A DNA stretch of 64,000 nt from Methanothermobacter thermautotrophicus (lineage in GTDB: Archaea > Methanobacteriota > Methanobacteria > Methanobacteriales > Methanothermobacteraceae), in the NCBI RefSeq assembly GCF_014889545.1, contig NZ_QKOF01000001.1, forward strand, positions 62,001 to 126,000, written 5' to 3'. The notes below the pieces were generated by a model. It made no database searches. It was not told the DNA's origin and saw only the letters and a list, made by a program, of their open reading frames with translations. The position numbers and the translations under genes are program-made. Shown piece after piece: positions 47,127 to 57,437 of this stretch. Numbering within the stretch: position 1 is the stretch's first letter; every line of letters begins with the position of its first letter.

Positions 47127-47288
47127 ATGAAGAGATACAAGTGCCGTGTATGCGGATACATCTACGACCCTGAGAAGGGCGAGCCAAGGACGGATACACC
47201 ACCCGGAACACCATTTGAGGACCTCCCTGAGACATGGAGGTGCCCATCATGCGGTGCAAAGAAGAAGATGTTCAAACCACTGGATTGA
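47127..47288 (+). CDS. Rubredoxin 1
   Basis: 53 residues, classic rubredoxin with [10 protein letters not shown] and CPSCGA, four Cys for one Fe, and the usual ETWRCP. One-electron carrier, likely donor or acceptor for FprA, peroxiredoxin or other parts of this operon. GGGGTG lies before the ATG. Too short for usual ORF lists. First gene of the oxygen-defence operon; the leader 47040-47126 has ATAAAGATAG near 47085 as a possible TATA. Confidence 0.96.
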   Translation: MKRYKCRVCGYIYDPEKGEPRTDTPPGTPFEDLPETWRCPSCGAKKKMFKPLD

Positions 47289-47299
47289 GAGGTGAATGA

Positions 47300-47461
47300 A
47301 TGGACAAATATGTTTGTCAGATGTGCGGATACATCTACGACCCCGAGGAGGGAGACCCTGCTTCAGGTATAGAGGCAGGAACACCCTTCGAGGACCTCCC
47401 GGACGACTGGGTATGCCCTGTCTGCGGGGTTGGAAAGGACCAGTTCAAGAAGATGGATTAG
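47300..47461 (+). CDS. Rubredoxin 2
   Basis: 53 residues with [10 protein letters not shown] and CPVCGV. About 60% like rubredoxin 1 by eye and equal in length, so a tandem duplication with divergence. GAGGTGAATGA before the ATG, 11 bases after rubredoxin 1. The stop is directly followed by the FprA start. Confidence 0.96.
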   Translation: MDKYVCQMCGYIYDPEEGDPASGIEAGTPFEDLPDDWVCPVCGVGKDQFKKMD

Positions 47462-48612
47462 ATGACAGCAAAAAGGATTGCTGAAGGGGTTTACTACACA
47501 GGCACCATCGACTGGGACAGGAGGACCTTCGATGAACTTGTAGCCCTACCAAGGGGTACAAGTTACAACTCCTACCTCATCTCAGGAAGCAGCGCCACAG
47601 CCCTCATTGACTCCACCGAGCCATCAATGGCAGATGAACTCCTCAGGACCCTCGAGGAGATGGATGCAGAGATAAACTACATAGTATCACAGCACGCAGA
47701 ACAGGATCACTCAGGCACCATACCTGAACTCCTTGAAATCTACCCTGAGGCAGAGGTCCTCGGGACACCGCCATGCATAGAATTTCTGGAGGAGCTCCTG
47801 AGAATCAAGGGAAACTTCAGGGAGGTAAGGGATGGTGAGACCCTCTCCCTGGGTGATAAGACACTGAGATTCACCGTAACCCCATGGGTCCACTGGCCAG
47901 ACACCATGGTAACCTACCTTGAGGAGGAGGGCATACTATTCACCTGCGATTTCTTCGGATCACACATTGCAACATCAGAGATAATGGAGACACCAGAAGA
48001 CTTCCTGAGGGAGGCGAAGAGGTACTACGCCCATATCATGATGCCCTTCAGCCAGATGGTGACATCAAACCTCAGTAAGATCTCAAAGCTGGAGGTATCC
48101 ATGATAGCACCATCCCATGGCCCGGTCATATCTGAACCTGAACTCATAATGGACGCCTATGCTGCCTGGACATCAGGCGGGGATGGGGTGGTCATCGCCT
48201 ACACCACCATGCATGGAAGCACCAGGGTAATGGTTGAGAGACTCACAGAGAAACTCATGGAACTCGATGTGGGCGTAAGACCGGTGAACGTTGCAGAACA
48301 TGACACAGGAGAGTTTCTGACGGAACTCGTAGATGCATCGGTGCTTGTCGTTGCATCACCAACGGTGCTCACAAGGCCGCACCCGGCCATAGCATCGGCC
48401 CTGTACCTTGTAAACGCCCTGAAACCACCTGTTAAATATGTTGCAGTCATGGGATCCTATGGATGGGGCAGCCTGATAGAGTCAGAGGTCAGGAAGCTCC
48501 TTTCAAACCTGAATGTCGAATACCTTGAATCCGTCCTTGTGAAGGGCCTCCCCCTTGAGGAGGACCTGCAGAGGGTGGATGAACTTGCCATGAAGATAAA
48601 GGGGGTGAATGG

Positions 48613-48619
<7 letters not shown>
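47462..48619 (+). CDS. fprA: F420H2 oxidase FprA (A-type flavoprotein)
   Basis: 385 residues. Diiron metallo-beta-lactamase domain ([22 protein letters not shown]) followed by a flavodoxin domain ([11 protein letters not shown]). In Methanothermobacter and relatives FprA reduces O2 to water with F420H2. The start codon follows the rubredoxin 2 stop with no gap. The end overlaps the ferritin start by 7 bases. Confidence 0.95.
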
Positions 48620-49128
<509 letters not shown>

Positions 49129-49182
49129 GATATGGGGGAGAAGGTATACGAACTCAGAAAGATAAAGAAGAAGGGAAGGGGA

Positions 49183-49818
49183 ATGCCCCTCATAGGGGAT
49201 AAATTCCCGGAGATGGAGGTCCAGACGACCCACGGACCAATGGAACTCCCTGACGAATTTGAGGGCAGATGGTTCATACTCTTCAGCCACCCCGCAGACT
49301 TCACACCTGTATGCACAACCGAGTTCGTGGCCTTCCAGGAGGTCTACCCGGAACTACAGGAACTTGACTGTGAACTCATAGGACTCAGCGTTGACCAGGT
49401 GTTCTCCCACATCAAGTGGATTGAGTGGATAGCCGAGAACCTTGACACCGAGATAGAGTTCCCGGTGATAGCAGACACCGGACGGGTGGCAGACACCCTG
49501 GGACTCATCCACCCATCAAGGCCCACAAACACCGTCAGGGCGGTCTTTGTGGTGGACCCTGAAGGGATAATAAGGGCCATCCTCTACTATCCACAGGAAC
49601 TTGGAAGGAACATCCCGGAAATCGTGAGGATGATACGTGCCTTCAGGGTCATAGATGCCGAGGGGGTTGCAGCACCAGCCAACTGGCCCGATAACCAGCT
49701 CATCGGGGACCATGTGATAATACCCCCGGCATCTGACATTGAAACAGCCAGGAAGAGGAAGGATGAATATGAATGCTACGACTGGTGGCTATGCCACCGC
49801 AAAATAGGGGGTGAATAG
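49183..49818 (+). CDS. Peroxiredoxin (Prx6-type, archaeal)
   Basis: 211 residues from ATG 49183 ([11 protein letters not shown]), the usual N-terminus and length of this family; an earlier ATG at 49132 would add a Lys-rich 17 residues and has its own RBS, so it is possible. Peroxidatic Cys in [13 protein letters not shown]; downstream Cys in YECYDWWLC may act in resolution. Reduces H2O2 and alkyl peroxides, likely with rubredoxin or thioredoxin-like donors. Confidence 0.92.
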   Translation: MPLIGDKFPEMEVQTTHGPMELPDEFEGRWFILFSHPADFTPVCTTEFVAFQEVYPELQELDCELIGLSVDQVFSHIKWIEWIAENLDTEIEFPVIADTGRVADTLGLIHPSRPTNTVRAVFVVDPEGIIRAILYYPQELGRNIPEIVRMIRAFRVIDAEGVAAPANWPDNQLIGDHVIIPPASDIETARKRKDEYECYDWWLCHRKIGGE

Positions 49819-49819
49819 A

Positions 49820-50428
49820 TTGGAGAAAAAATTCTATGAGCTACCCGAGCTCCCATACCCATACGACGCCCTTGAACCATACATATCCAGGGAGCAGCTC
49901 AGCATACACCACCAGAAACACCACCAGGCATACGTTGATGGTGCCAACGCCCTCCTCAGGAAACTGGATGAGGCAAGGGAATCAGACACAGAAGTTGACA
50001 TCAAGGCGGCCCTCAAGGAACTCTCATTCCATGTTGGGGGCTACGTTCTCCACCTCTTCTTCTGGGGTAACCTGGGACCTGCAGATGAATGCGGAGGAGA
50101 ACCATCAGGAAAACTGGCAGAGTACATAGATAAGGACTTCGGAAGCTTTGAAAGATTCAAGAAGGAGTTCTCACAGGCAGCTATAAGTGCAGAGGGCTCA
50201 GGATGGGCTGTACTCACCTACTGCCAGAGGACAGACCGGCTATTCATAATGCAGGTCGAGAAACACAACGTTAATGTCATACCCCACTTCAGGATACTCC
50301 TTGTCCTTGATGTATGGGAACACGCCTACTACATTGACTACAGGAACGTGAGACCAGACTACGTTGAGGCCTTCTGGAACATAGTAAACTGGAAGGAAGT
50401 TGAAAAACGCTTTGAGGACATCCTCTAG
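49820..50428 (+). CDS. sod: Superoxide dismutase, Fe/Mn family
   Basis: 202 residues. [17 protein letters not shown]; metal ligands His in [14 protein letters not shown], His in [11 protein letters not shown], and Asp/His in [14 protein letters not shown]. Probably iron, as in the known enzyme of this genus. TTG at 49820, with GGGGGTGAATAG before it. Last gene of the operon; 50429-50608 has T-rich stretches (TTTTATATTTATCTTTT near 50462) that may end the transcript. Confidence 0.95.
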   Translation: MEKKFYELPELPYPYDALEPYISREQLSIHHQKHHQAYVDGANALLRKLDEARESDTEVDIKAALKELSFHVGGYVLHLFFWGNLGPADECGGEPSGKLAEYIDKDFGSFERFKKEFSQAAISAEGSGWAVLTYCQRTDRLFIMQVEKHNVNVIPHFRILLVLDVWEHAYYIDYRNVRPDYVEAFWNIVNWKEVEKRFEDIL

Positions 50429-50608
50429 ACCACTCCAGCTTAAAGAGGATCATCCTCCCTCATTTTATATTTATCTTTTCTGCTTCAATAGCGGCTAAAC
50501 TTTAATTTTTGAACCAACTACTGAGTTCCTGCTCCACATACCGGGGTAACATTTATTTCTAAACCATCATAAATCATTAAGAGTTACACTGATCCGGGAA
50601 TGATTCTG

Positions 50609-51904
50609 ATGATCTGGAATAGAGAAATGGAATGCATATCAAGGGATGAACTGGAGGAACTGCAGCTTAGCAGACTACAGGATACCGTGAAGAGGGCCTA
50701 TGAGAACGTACCATACTACAGGGAGGCCTTTGACAGGGTGGAGGTTCACCCCGAGGATATAGAGACCCTTGATGATATAGAAAAACTCCCCTACACGACA
50801 AAGGACGACCTGAGGAGGGTCTACCCCTTCGGCATGTTCGCAGTGCCGCGCAGGGAGATAGTTGAGGTCCACACATCCTCAGGGACAACAGGCAAGCCAG
50901 TGGTCTCAGGTTACACCAGGGAGGACATTGAGATATGGAGTGAGGTCATGGCAAGGGGCCTCACCATGATGGGCCTAACCGAGGATGATGTAATACAGAA
51001 CACCCATGGCTACGGACTTTTCACAGGGGGCTTCGGCGTCCACTACGGTGCACAGAAGATAGGGGCCACGGTAATACCCATATCAACCGGGCAGACAAGA
51101 AGGCAGATAGAGATAATGAAGGACTTCGGAACAACGGTCATGATATTCACACCGTCATATGGTCTCTATCTTTCTGAAATAGCACGTGAAGAAGGATTCG
51201 ACCCTGAAAAATCCAGGATAAAGGCCATAGGTTTCGGTGCTGAGATGTGGACCGAGGAGATGAGGGCAGAGATTGAGAGAAGATTCAACGCCCCGGCCTT
51301 CAACATATATGGTCTGACGGAGATCATGGGGCCAGGTGTTGCAATGGAGTGCAGTGAGAAGAACGGACTCCACATCGCAGAGGACCACTTCTACCCTGAG
51401 ATAATAGATAAAAAGGGTGAGAGGCTCGGCCCCGGGGAGAGGGGGGAGCTTGTGATCACAACACTGACAAGGGTGGGGATGCCTGTTATAAGGTTCAGGA
51501 CCAAGGACATAACATCCATTGACTATGAACCCTGCAGGTGCGGCAGGACCCTTGCAAGGATCTCAAGGATCACAGGCAGGGTTGACGATATGCTCAAGGT
51601 CCGTGGCGTATCGGTGTTCCCATCACAGATAGAGAAGGCCCTCCTCCGCATAGACGGAATCGAACCCCACTACCAGATAATAGTGACAAGGCCCCACCTC
51701 ATGGACGAACTTGAGGTCAGGGTTGAAACCTCACCGGAACTCTTCTCAGATGATATCAGGAAGATGGTGGAGACCCGTGACCGCATCGAGGAGTTCATAG
51801 AGAATGAGATAGGCCTCAGGGTCAAGGTGACCCTTGTTGAACCAGGAACCATACCCCGGAGTGAGGGTAAGGCCGTGAGGGTGATAGACAGGAGGAACCT
51901 CTAG
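50609..51904 (+). CDS. paaK: Phenylacetate-CoA ligase-like AMP-forming ligase (PaaK type)
   Basis: 431 residues. [12 protein letters not shown] (phosphate loop), [17 protein letters not shown] and CGRTLARI segments of PaaK-like ligases, with the C-terminal PSQIEKALL lid domain. In methanogens these probably activate aryl acetates for Phe/Trp-type metabolism or for growth on aromatic acids; substrate uncertain. ATG at 50609 chosen by GGGAATGA. Followed after 24 bases by an ACT gene, a frequent pairing. Confidence 0.93.
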   Translation: MIWNREMECISRDELEELQLSRLQDTVKRAYENVPYYREAFDRVEVHPEDIETLDDIEKLPYTTKDDLRRVYPFGMFAVPRREIVEVHTSSGTTGKPVVSGYTREDIEIWSEVMARGLTMMGLTEDDVIQNTHGYGLFTGGFGVHYGAQKIGATVIPISTGQTRRQIEIMKDFGTTVMIFTPSYGLYLSEIAREEGFDPEKSRIKAIGFGAEMWTEEMRAEIERRFNAPAFNIYGLTEIMGPGVAMECSEKNGLHIAEDHFYPEIIDKKGERLGPGERGELVITTLTRVGMPVIRFRTKDITSIDYEPCRCGRTLARISRITGRVDDMLKVRGVSVFPSQIEKALLRIDGIEPHYQIIVTRPHLMDELEVRVETSPELFSDDIRKMVETRDRIEEFIENEIGLRVKVTLVEPGTIPRSEGKAVRVIDRRNL

Positions 51905-51928
51905 TTTAAAGGATAGAATGGTGATAAG

Positions 51929-52360
51929 ATGAGGGTTAAGCAGATATCAATATTCCTTGAAAATAAGAAGGGCAGGCTCTGGAAGGCCCTCAGCACACTT
52001 GCAGAGGCAGGTATAAACCTCAGGGCACTTTCACTTGCAGACACATCCGAATTCGGCATACTGAGACTCATAGTACCCGAACCTGAACACGCTGCAGCTG
52101 TGCTTGAGGATAAGGGCTTCGTTGTTAAAATTAAGGACGTGGTCGCGGTTGAAATGGATGACCGGCCAGGGGGCCTTGCATCCATCCTTGAGGTGCTGAA
52201 GGACTACGATATAAACCTTGACTACATATACGCCTTTGTACATGAGAAGAAGGACAAGGCCATACTCTTCATGAGCACGGAGGACCTGGACGCCCTTGAG
52301 GGTGCACTGGGGGATGCAGGGGTGAGGATGGTCCCACCAGAGGAGGTCTACTCCCTCTGA
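51929..52360 (+). CDS. Tandem ACT-domain protein
   Basis: 143 residues, two ACT domains (about 4-65, ISIFLENKKGRLWKALSTLA; and 72-140, VEMDDRPGGLASILEVL). Such proteins often accompany phenylacetate-CoA ligases and may sense an aromatic amino acid. TGGTGATAAG before the ATG. Confidence 0.92.
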   Translation: MRVKQISIFLENKKGRLWKALSTLAEAGINLRALSLADTSEFGILRLIVPEPEHAAAVLEDKGFVVKIKDVVAVEMDDRPGGLASILEVLKDYDINLDYIYAFVHEKKDKAILFMSTEDLDALEGALGDAGVRMVPPEEVYSL

Positions 52361-52380
52361 TTACCACCGGAGGTTGATTT

Positions 52381-53178
52381 TTATTCCCTCTGGGCGAGCC
52401 TGAGGTCCTCCACGGAGTACTCAATACCCTCCTTCTCAAGTTTTTCTGTTATACTCCTGCTCATTTTACCAACTGCAAGTACAAGGACGTTGAGGCCCCT
52501 CTTTGCAGCTGCAAGTGCTGCGTGGGGTGTTGCGAATTCAAAATCCACCCTCAGATCCAGTTTATTTGCAGCTGCCCTTGAAACTGTCCCCATTATCCCT
52601 ATCCTGTCCTGGCCTCTGCTGAGCTCCATCAATCTTTCAAGGTTTGCATTCCGTGATCCTCCCTCAGATATTCCTGGCAGCACGGCTATGGTCACCTTAC
52701 CCCTCTGGAGGGGTATGGTACCCCCGAGTTCTGAAAGGGCGACATCCTCACCCCTCCTTGCAGGATGGAGCACCTCTGCATAGGCCTCCCCGTTTCTCCT
52801 CCTCCGCGCGTAGAGTATACCATCCTCCATGAAGAGTTCAACCTCATCCCCCTCCTGGAGGTCCTCCCAGGCTATGGCAGGCCACACCGACCTGTAGAAG
52901 CTCATGGATTCAAGCACCTCATCGGCGTACCTTCTAAGGTCCATGGCGGCTTCTCTGATCTTCTCAGCACCCCTCCTGGTTATCTTGTAGTGGGACCTGC
53001 CGCTTCCGGACTCAACCAGGCCCTCTGCTATGAGGCTCTTGATGTTCTCAGAGACGGCCTGGACGGTTATCCCGAGCTTATCTGCTATGTCCTTCTGCCT
53101 CACATAGGGCTGCAGCCTGGCTATCTCACTGAGTATCTGAAAGCGTGTAAGCTCACCCTTCTTTCGCAAAGACTTCAT
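52381..53178 (-). CDS. Winged-helix regulator with C-terminal sensor domain
   Basis: 265 residues. N-terminal winged helix (about 8-70: LQPYVRQKDIADKLGITVQA then VSENIKSL), a middle region, then an alpha/beta domain rich in basic residues (IGIMGTVSRAAANKLDLRVDFEF ..., here about 195-260). I know similar archaeal regulators of this length as a family but without assigned function. The gene overlaps the DHH gene by 4 bases and is last in the purine/tetrapyrrole run. Confidence 0.82.
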   Translation of the reverse strand: MKSLRKKGELTRFQILSEIARLQPYVRQKDIADKLGITVQAVSENIKSLIAEGLVESGSGRSHYKITRRGAEKIREAAMDLRRYADEVLESMSFYRSVWPAIAWEDLQEGDEVELFMEDGILYARRRRNGEAYAEVLHPARRGEDVALSELGGTIPLQRGKVTIAVLPGISEGGSRNANLERLMELSRGQDRIGIMGTVSRAAANKLDLRVDFEFATPHAALAAAKRGLNVLVLAVGKMSRSITEKLEKEGIEYSVEDLRLAQRE

Positions 53179-54578
53179 CCATTCACCCTCACATTCTTTA
53201 TGGCCCTGTCAAGGAGTTCAAGGAATTCTCTCTCACGATCTGAGGGTATGTAGGCGCCGCAGGCAGTTGCATGGCCCCCGCCGCTTCCACCCACCTTCTC
53301 GGCAACCCTCCTCATTATGGAGCCGAAGTGTATGCCGTCGAAGGCCAGGAGCCGTGAACATCGTAGTGAAACCTTTAACCCATCAGAGGTCTCCCCCAAT
53401 CCGATCATGGGCCTCCTCCAGTCACCGTACCCGAGAAGCATACCTGCAACGGTTCCTATGACCGCTGTGTTCACTCCGGGGGCATGGAAGTACTGCAGGT
53501 TCTCCATGTCCCTTATCAGTTCATCATCCATTATCTCGTTGAGTGTAGCTGCAAGGTAGGCCCGGTGGGCCCTGAGGACATCCTCCAGTTCATCCTGGTT
53601 CCCCTTCCGGTCCCCGCCGATTATCTCCATTGCAAGCTTCCACCTTGAGTTACGGTTACATGCGTTCACCGCGGTTGAGAACTCAGATAGATCCCTGAAG
53701 ACAGTGTACCTCTCCTCGGAGCTGAGCTCATAGACCTCACCAAGGATAAGCCTTGGAAGGTATTTATGGTATCTTTCAGGGACCTCACTGACCATCATGC
53801 GGTATATCTCGTTGAAGAGTTTCCTCTTCTCATCATCAGTAAGGTCACAGAGCCTCCGCTGTGATTCACCATTGCTGAGGGGTATCCCAAGGTTCTTGAG
53901 CCTTGCAATACACTCATTGGTGTTGTTTGTTGTTGGGAGCGTCACATCCCCAAAATAGGAGAGCGCATTAACCAGGGGCCTTGTATGTCTACCATAGATT
54001 GTAAGGTCACTCTGGCACTCAACATGACCCTCCCTGACGCTGTCCTGGAGGATATCCCTGTTGAGACCCTCCATCTTACCCAGGGTGATGTTCTGCATGT
54101 CACCCACAGCTGCAAGGAGACCCATCCAGCCGAGGTCCCTGTAGCCGAACTCCCTTCCAAGGAGGTAGGCAAGTCCCCCGCCTGAGACATGTGTTGAGCC
54201 GTCCATACCATAGAATATGGGGTTTATCTCCAGTAACTCCCCGCTGGGTGCTGTGAAGTCCCTTTTCCTCACGGGGGGATGGTGGTCCAGTATTAGAACC
54301 CTTGAGTTTGATTTAAGGTTCTCATGGACCCTCTGACCGGATCCAAGGTCACTGAAGATGGTGAGGTCCGAGGAGAGTTCAACGTCAGGCACCTCATTGA
54401 TGTTTATGATCCTCACCTCATGGTCCATACCCAGCCTTCCAAGGACCTTGCTGAGGACCGTTGCGGCTGTTATACCATCACAGTCAGTGTGACTGTATAC
54501 CGCGACAGTTTCAGAGGATTCTATCATCTCCCTGGCCCTTCTGAGGGCCAATCTCAGTTCATCAATACCCGTATCCAT
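53175..54578 (-). CDS. DHH-family phosphoesterase, archaeal RecJ-like
   Basis: 467 residues. DHH domain: VYSHTDCDGITAATVL, DHH box RVLILDHHPPV, and DHHA1 end GGSGGGHATACGAY. In archaea such proteins are RecJ-like or GAN nucleases associated with replication, or nanoRNases. This one has a long middle insert. A Cdc45-like role in the CMG complex is possible for archaea. Follows srp19 by 4 bases. Confidence 0.88.
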   Translation of the reverse strand: MDTGIDELRLALRRAREMIESSETVAVYSHTDCDGITAATVLSKVLGRLGMDHEVRIININEVPDVELSSDLTIFSDLGSGQRVHENLKSNSRVLILDHHPPVRKRDFTAPSGELLEINPIFYGMDGSTHVSGGGLAYLLGREFGYRDLGWMGLLAAVGDMQNITLGKMEGLNRDILQDSVREGHVECQSDLTIYGRHTRPLVNALSYFGDVTLPTTNNTNECIARLKNLGIPLSNGESQRRLCDLTDDEKRKLFNEIYRMMVSEVPERYHKYLPRLILGEVYELSSEERYTVFRDLSEFSTAVNACNRNSRWKLAMEIIGGDRKGNQDELEDVLRAHRAYLAATLNEIMDDELIRDMENLQYFHAPGVNTAVIGTVAGMLLGYGDWRRPMIGLGETSDGLKVSLRCSRLLAFDGIHFGSIMRRVAEKVGGSGGGHATACGAYIPSDREREFLELLDRAIKNVRVNG

Positions 54579-54582
54579 GGCA

Positions 54583-54852
54583 TCATCTCTTCTTCGAGGA
54601 CCTCAGAAGCCTCGCAAGTTTGGGAAGTAGTTCGCTCTTTTTTCCATCGTATTCCACCACAACCCTTCCTGAGGACTCCCACCAGGATGAGGGATATGCA
54701 CTGTCCGACTCCATCCGGGCCTCCAGCTGGAGCTTCCTCGCAGCCCTCAGTATCTCACTGGCGGTCGGAGATTCAACAGCATACTCCAGGGGCACCCTGC
54801 GACCCTCACTCCGAGATTTTCTTGAATCAAGATAGGCTGGCCATATGATCAA
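54583..54852 (-). CDS. srp19: Signal recognition particle protein Srp19
   Basis: 89 residues. IIWPAYLDSRKSRSEGRRVP is the unmistakable SRP19 start, and SSWWESSGRVVVEYDGKKSE the rest of the fold. It binds helices 6 and 8 of SRP RNA and helps Srp54 assemble. It lies 1 base before hemD stop on the same strand, so it is probably co-transcribed with hemD. Confidence 0.95.
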   Translation of the reverse strand: MIIWPAYLDSRKSRSEGRRVPLEYAVESPTASEILRAARKLQLEARMESDSAYPSSWWESSGRVVVEYDGKKSELLPKLARLLRSSKKR

Positions 54853-54853
54853 A

Positions 54854-55690
54854 TTAACTCCTCCTTCTGGTAAGCTTCACTGCATTCTGCTGGTCCACAT
54901 CTTCAGCCATGCTAACCCCGAGGGCGGCTATCATATCCTTCACGGTGTACCTTTCAGGTGTCACGGCCTTTATCCCATACTCCTCCAGCTTCCTGAGGGT
55001 TATCGGACCTATCGCAGCCACCTCAACATTCTTAAGGGCTCTGATGAGCTGTTCACGCCTATTGCCGGCGATTTTGAGGAGGTTCTCAACCGTCAGGGGG
55101 CTTGTGAAGGTAACTGCATCCACCCATCCAGCAAGGAGGCCATCTATCAGCTCCTCTGCGGGTCCGGTGTCATCAGGTAAACCGGATCTGTAGGCCTCGG
55201 CCACTAGGACCTCTGCGCCCATCATCTCAAGTCCACGGGGGAGCACCTTCCTTGCAGAGAGCGTCCTCGGGAGGGCAACCTTCCATCCCTCAAGGTTGAG
55301 TCCACTGAGGGCGTCCAGGAGGCCCTCGGCGGTATAATCCTCAGGGACTATGTCGACCCTGAGTCCATGCTCACGGGCCGCAGTGGCTGTCCGGGGGCCT
55401 ATAACTGCCACCATGCAGTCCCTCCTGATTTTCTCTGCAAATTCGCTGCAGAGCCTGAAGAGGGACTCAACTGCAGCCTGTGACGTGAAGATTACAAGGT
55501 CCCATTCATCAGCCCTCCTGCAGACCTCCCTGAGGGATTCGGTGTGGGCCTCCTTTAACTCCAGGGTCGGGGCCACGAGGGCCCTTCCACCTGCCCCCTC
55601 TATGAGTTCAACAGCCTCTGCAGATCTTTCATGGGGCCTTGTGACGGCCACAGTCCTATTCTTCAGTCCCTCTAATTTCACGGTAGACAT
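54854..55690 (-). CDS. hemD: Uroporphyrinogen-III synthase
   Basis: 278 residues. Two-domain Hem[67 protein letters not shown]. Closes hydroxymethylbilane to uroporphyrinogen III. Start at 55690 with GGTGAT 7 bases before; it overlaps cobA by 35 bases, an unusually long overlap for this operon. Confidence 0.93.
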   Translation of the reverse strand: MSTVKLEGLKNRTVAVTRPHERSAEAVELIEGAGGRALVAPTLELKEAHTESLREVCRRADEWDLVIFTSQAAVESLFRLCSEFAEKIRRDCMVAVIGPRTATAAREHGLRVDIVPEDYTAEGLLDALSGLNLEGWKVALPRTLSARKVLPRGLEMMGAEVLVAEAYRSGLPDDTGPAEELIDGLLAGWVDAVTFTSPLTVENLLKIAGNRREQLIRALKNVEVAAIGPITLRKLEEYGIKAVTPERYTVKDMIAALGVSMAEDVDQQNAVKLTRRRS

Positions 55691-56378
55691 TGACAACATC
55701 ACCCACAACTATGATGCCTGGTGGCCTCAGGTCCCTATCTGCAATGTCTCCAAGTGTCCCGAGGACTATCCTCTCATCATCCAGTGTCCCTCTCTCAATT
55801 ACACATACAGGGGTCTCGGCGGGGCGGTGCTTCATGATCTCCTCCATGTTCTCCCTTATGTTACCAACACCCATGAGTATTATGAGTGTATCTGCATTGT
55901 AGTCCCAGTGGACCTGCCTCTCGGGCTTTGTCGGGTCCTCATGGCCTGTAACCACGGTGAAGGATGTTGCAACACCCCGGTGGGTTACAGGAAGCCCGAC
56001 AGATGTGGGGACACCAACAGCCGATGTTACCCCCGGGATGACCCTGTACTGGATTCCGGCTTCCTTAAGGGCCAGGATCTCCTCACCACCCCTCCCAAAT
56101 ACGAAGGGATCGCCGCCCTTGAGCCTCACCACCGTCCCATGTTTCCGGCCTTCCTCAACCAGTATGCTGTTTATCTCATCCTGGGTCCTGTGGTGTTCAC
56201 CACTCCTCTTACCAACGTATATGAGTTTGGCTTCATCAGGCGCGTATCTGAGTATCTCTTCACCTGCCAGGCGGTCATAGACCACCACGTCCGCCCTCTC
56301 AAGGACCCTTATGGCCTTGAGTGTTATGAGTTCAGGGTCCCCTGGCCCTGCGCCAACAAGATAGACCACCATGATCAT
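55656..56378 (-). CDS. cobA: Uroporphyrinogen-III C-methyltransferase
   Basis: 240 residues. [50 protein letters not shown] and VVVGDVV(N). SAM-dependent C2/C7 methylation giving precorrin-2, for corrinoid, F430 and siroheme-type cofactors. Start ATG 56378 (M-I-M) or 56372. The RBS-start module GAGGTGATG-ATC-ATGG is present in three tandem copies upstream (56371-56521), with two mini-cistrons between purQ and cobA. Confidence 0.95.
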   Translation of the reverse strand: MIMVVYLVGAGPGDPELITLKAIRVLERADVVVYDRLAGEEILRYAPDEAKLIYVGKRSGEHHRTQDEINSILVEEGRKHGTVVRLKGGDPFVFGRGGEEILALKEAGIQYRVIPGVTSAVGVPTSVGLPVTHRGVATSFTVVTGHEDPTKPERQVHWDYNADTLIILMGVGNIRENMEEIMKHRPAETPVCVIERGTLDDERIVLGTLGDIADRDLRPPGIIVVGDVVNVYREIRGTEE

Positions 56379-56446
56379 CACCTCTGTTGTAATATCCTCA
56401 GGGGGGAGTTGCAGTTCATAGCAACAGGATATACTACCATGATCAT
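56378..56446 (-). CDS. Mini-cistron 2 (22 codons), identical to mini-cistron 1, stop on cobA start
   Basis: Same sequence as mini-cistron 1, in the next repeat unit. Its TGA overlaps the cobA ATG at 56378 (TGATG), which would couple cobA translation to ribosomes finishing the mini-cistron. Confidence 0.5.
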   Translation of the reverse strand: MIMVVYPVAMNCNSPLRILQQR

Positions 56447-56514
56447 CACCTCTGTTGTAATATCCTCAGGGGGGAGTTGCAGTTCATAGCAACAGGATAT
56501 ACTACCATGATCAT
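56446..56514 (-). CDS. Mini-cistron 1 (22 codons) between purQ and cobA
   Basis: ATG at 56514, preceded by AGAGGTG next to the purQ stop. Encodes [20 protein letters not shown] then QR and TGA. The first five or six residues equal those of CobA ([11 protein letters not shown]). The TGA overlaps the next ATG at 56446. Likely a by-product of the duplication; it may be translated because its RBS is as good as that of cobA. Confidence 0.5.
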   Translation of the reverse strand: MIMVVYPVAMNCNSPLRILQQR

Positions 56515-56519
56515 CACCT

Positions 56520-57170
56520 CTAGATCTTCAGGATGCCCCTGAAGAATTTGAAGCCATCAGTGGATCCCAGTATCTCCTCGGACGCCCTCTCAGGGTGGGG
56601 CATCACCGCGCATACCATCCCTGTTTCATCGCAGACCCCTGTTATCCCGTCCAGGGAACCGTTCGGGTTTTCCCCATGGAACTGCAGGACCACCTGATCG
56701 TTTTCCCATACCTCACTGATATTGTTGTGATAGTACCTGCCCTCTGCATGGGCCACTGGCATCCTTATAACCTCATCCTTCCTGAAGAGACCTGTGAATG
56801 GCGTCCTGGTTGTTTTAACCCTGAGTTCGGTCCACTGGCAATTGAATTTTGGGTGCTCGTTGACGGTGAAGACCCCTGGCACAAGCCCAACCTCTGCAAG
56901 GATCTGGGCACCATTGCATATGCCCAGAACAGGCTTCTCCTCCTTCACAAGTTCCCTGACAGCGTCCATTACAGGGGTTATGGCTGCAATTGCACCTGCA
57001 CGGAGGTAGTCCCCGTAGGAGAAACCCCCTGGGATCACGACGGCGTCGAGGTGATCAAGGTTGCGCTGGTTCCACCACACATACTCGGGCTCTGCCCCTG
57101 CCAGTTCAAGGACATGGTGGACGTCACGGTCACAGTTGGATCCGGGAAACCTTATAACTCCCACCCTCAT
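56520..57170 (-). CDS. purQ: Phosphoribosylformylglycinamidine synthase glutaminase subunit PurQ
   Basis: 216 residues. Class I glutaminase: [15 protein letters not shown], catalytic Cys in [11 protein letters not shown], His/Glu in MPHPERAS. Supplies ammonia to PurL; PurL is not in the window. GGAAGGCTGAAAC before the ATG, 3 bases after purS. Confidence 0.96.
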   Translation of the reverse strand: MRVGVIRFPGSNCDRDVHHVLELAGAEPEYVWWNQRNLDHLDAVVIPGGFSYGDYLRAGAIAAITPVMDAVRELVKEEKPVLGICNGAQILAEVGLVPGVFTVNEHPKFNCQWTELRVKTTRTPFTGLFRKDEVIRMPVAHAEGRYYHNNISEVWENDQVVLQFHGENPNGSLDGITGVCDETGMVCAVMPHPERASEEILGSTDGFKFFRGILKI

Positions 57171-57173
57171 GTT

Positions 57174-57428
57174 TCAGCCTTCCATCTCATTTATACTGAC
57201 ATCATAGTCATGGATGACCGGGTTGCAGAGGAGGCGCTGGCACATATCCTCAACCTCCCTCTCAACAGCCTCAAGGCTGTCCTCGTCCATGGTGAAGGTT
57301 ATAACATCAGTTGTATCGGTGTCCTCAACCTCGTATCCAAGGAGGGCCAGGGCCCTCTCAATTGTGGCCGCCTCAGGGTTCAGCATCCCCTTCTTTAGCC
57401 TTATTCTTACCTCAACCATAAATTTCAT
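57174..57428 (-). CDS. purS: FGAM synthase subunit PurS
   Basis: 84 residues, as in the structurally studied PurS of this genus. MVEVRIRLKKGMLNPEAATI is the signature. It bridges PurL and PurQ. Follows purC after 9 bases. Confidence 0.96.
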   Translation of the reverse strand: MKFMVEVRIRLKKGMLNPEAATIERALALLGYEVEDTDTTDVITFTMDEDSLEAVEREVEDMCQRLLCNPVIHDYDVSINEMEG

Positions 57429-57437
57429 TCCATCACC

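Larger units (their letters stand above)
56371..56521. repeat. 68-bp tandem repeat carrying RBS and start codon of cobA
   Basis: Units start at 56371, 56439 and 56507; the first two are 68 bases and the third is 15 bases before it enters the purQ end. On the minus strand each unit carries AGAGGTG-ATGATCATGG, an RBS and start. The first base differences come only where cobA begins. A unit length of 68 (3n+2) puts each unit's stop TGA onto the next ATG (TGATG). Confidence 0.95.

Noticed and set aside
55350-56489. Long plus-strand ORF (379 codons) opposite hemD and cobA
   Set aside because: It has no RBS, is antisense to two well-recognised genes and its protein has no family features; such frames arise from the codon bias of this genome.
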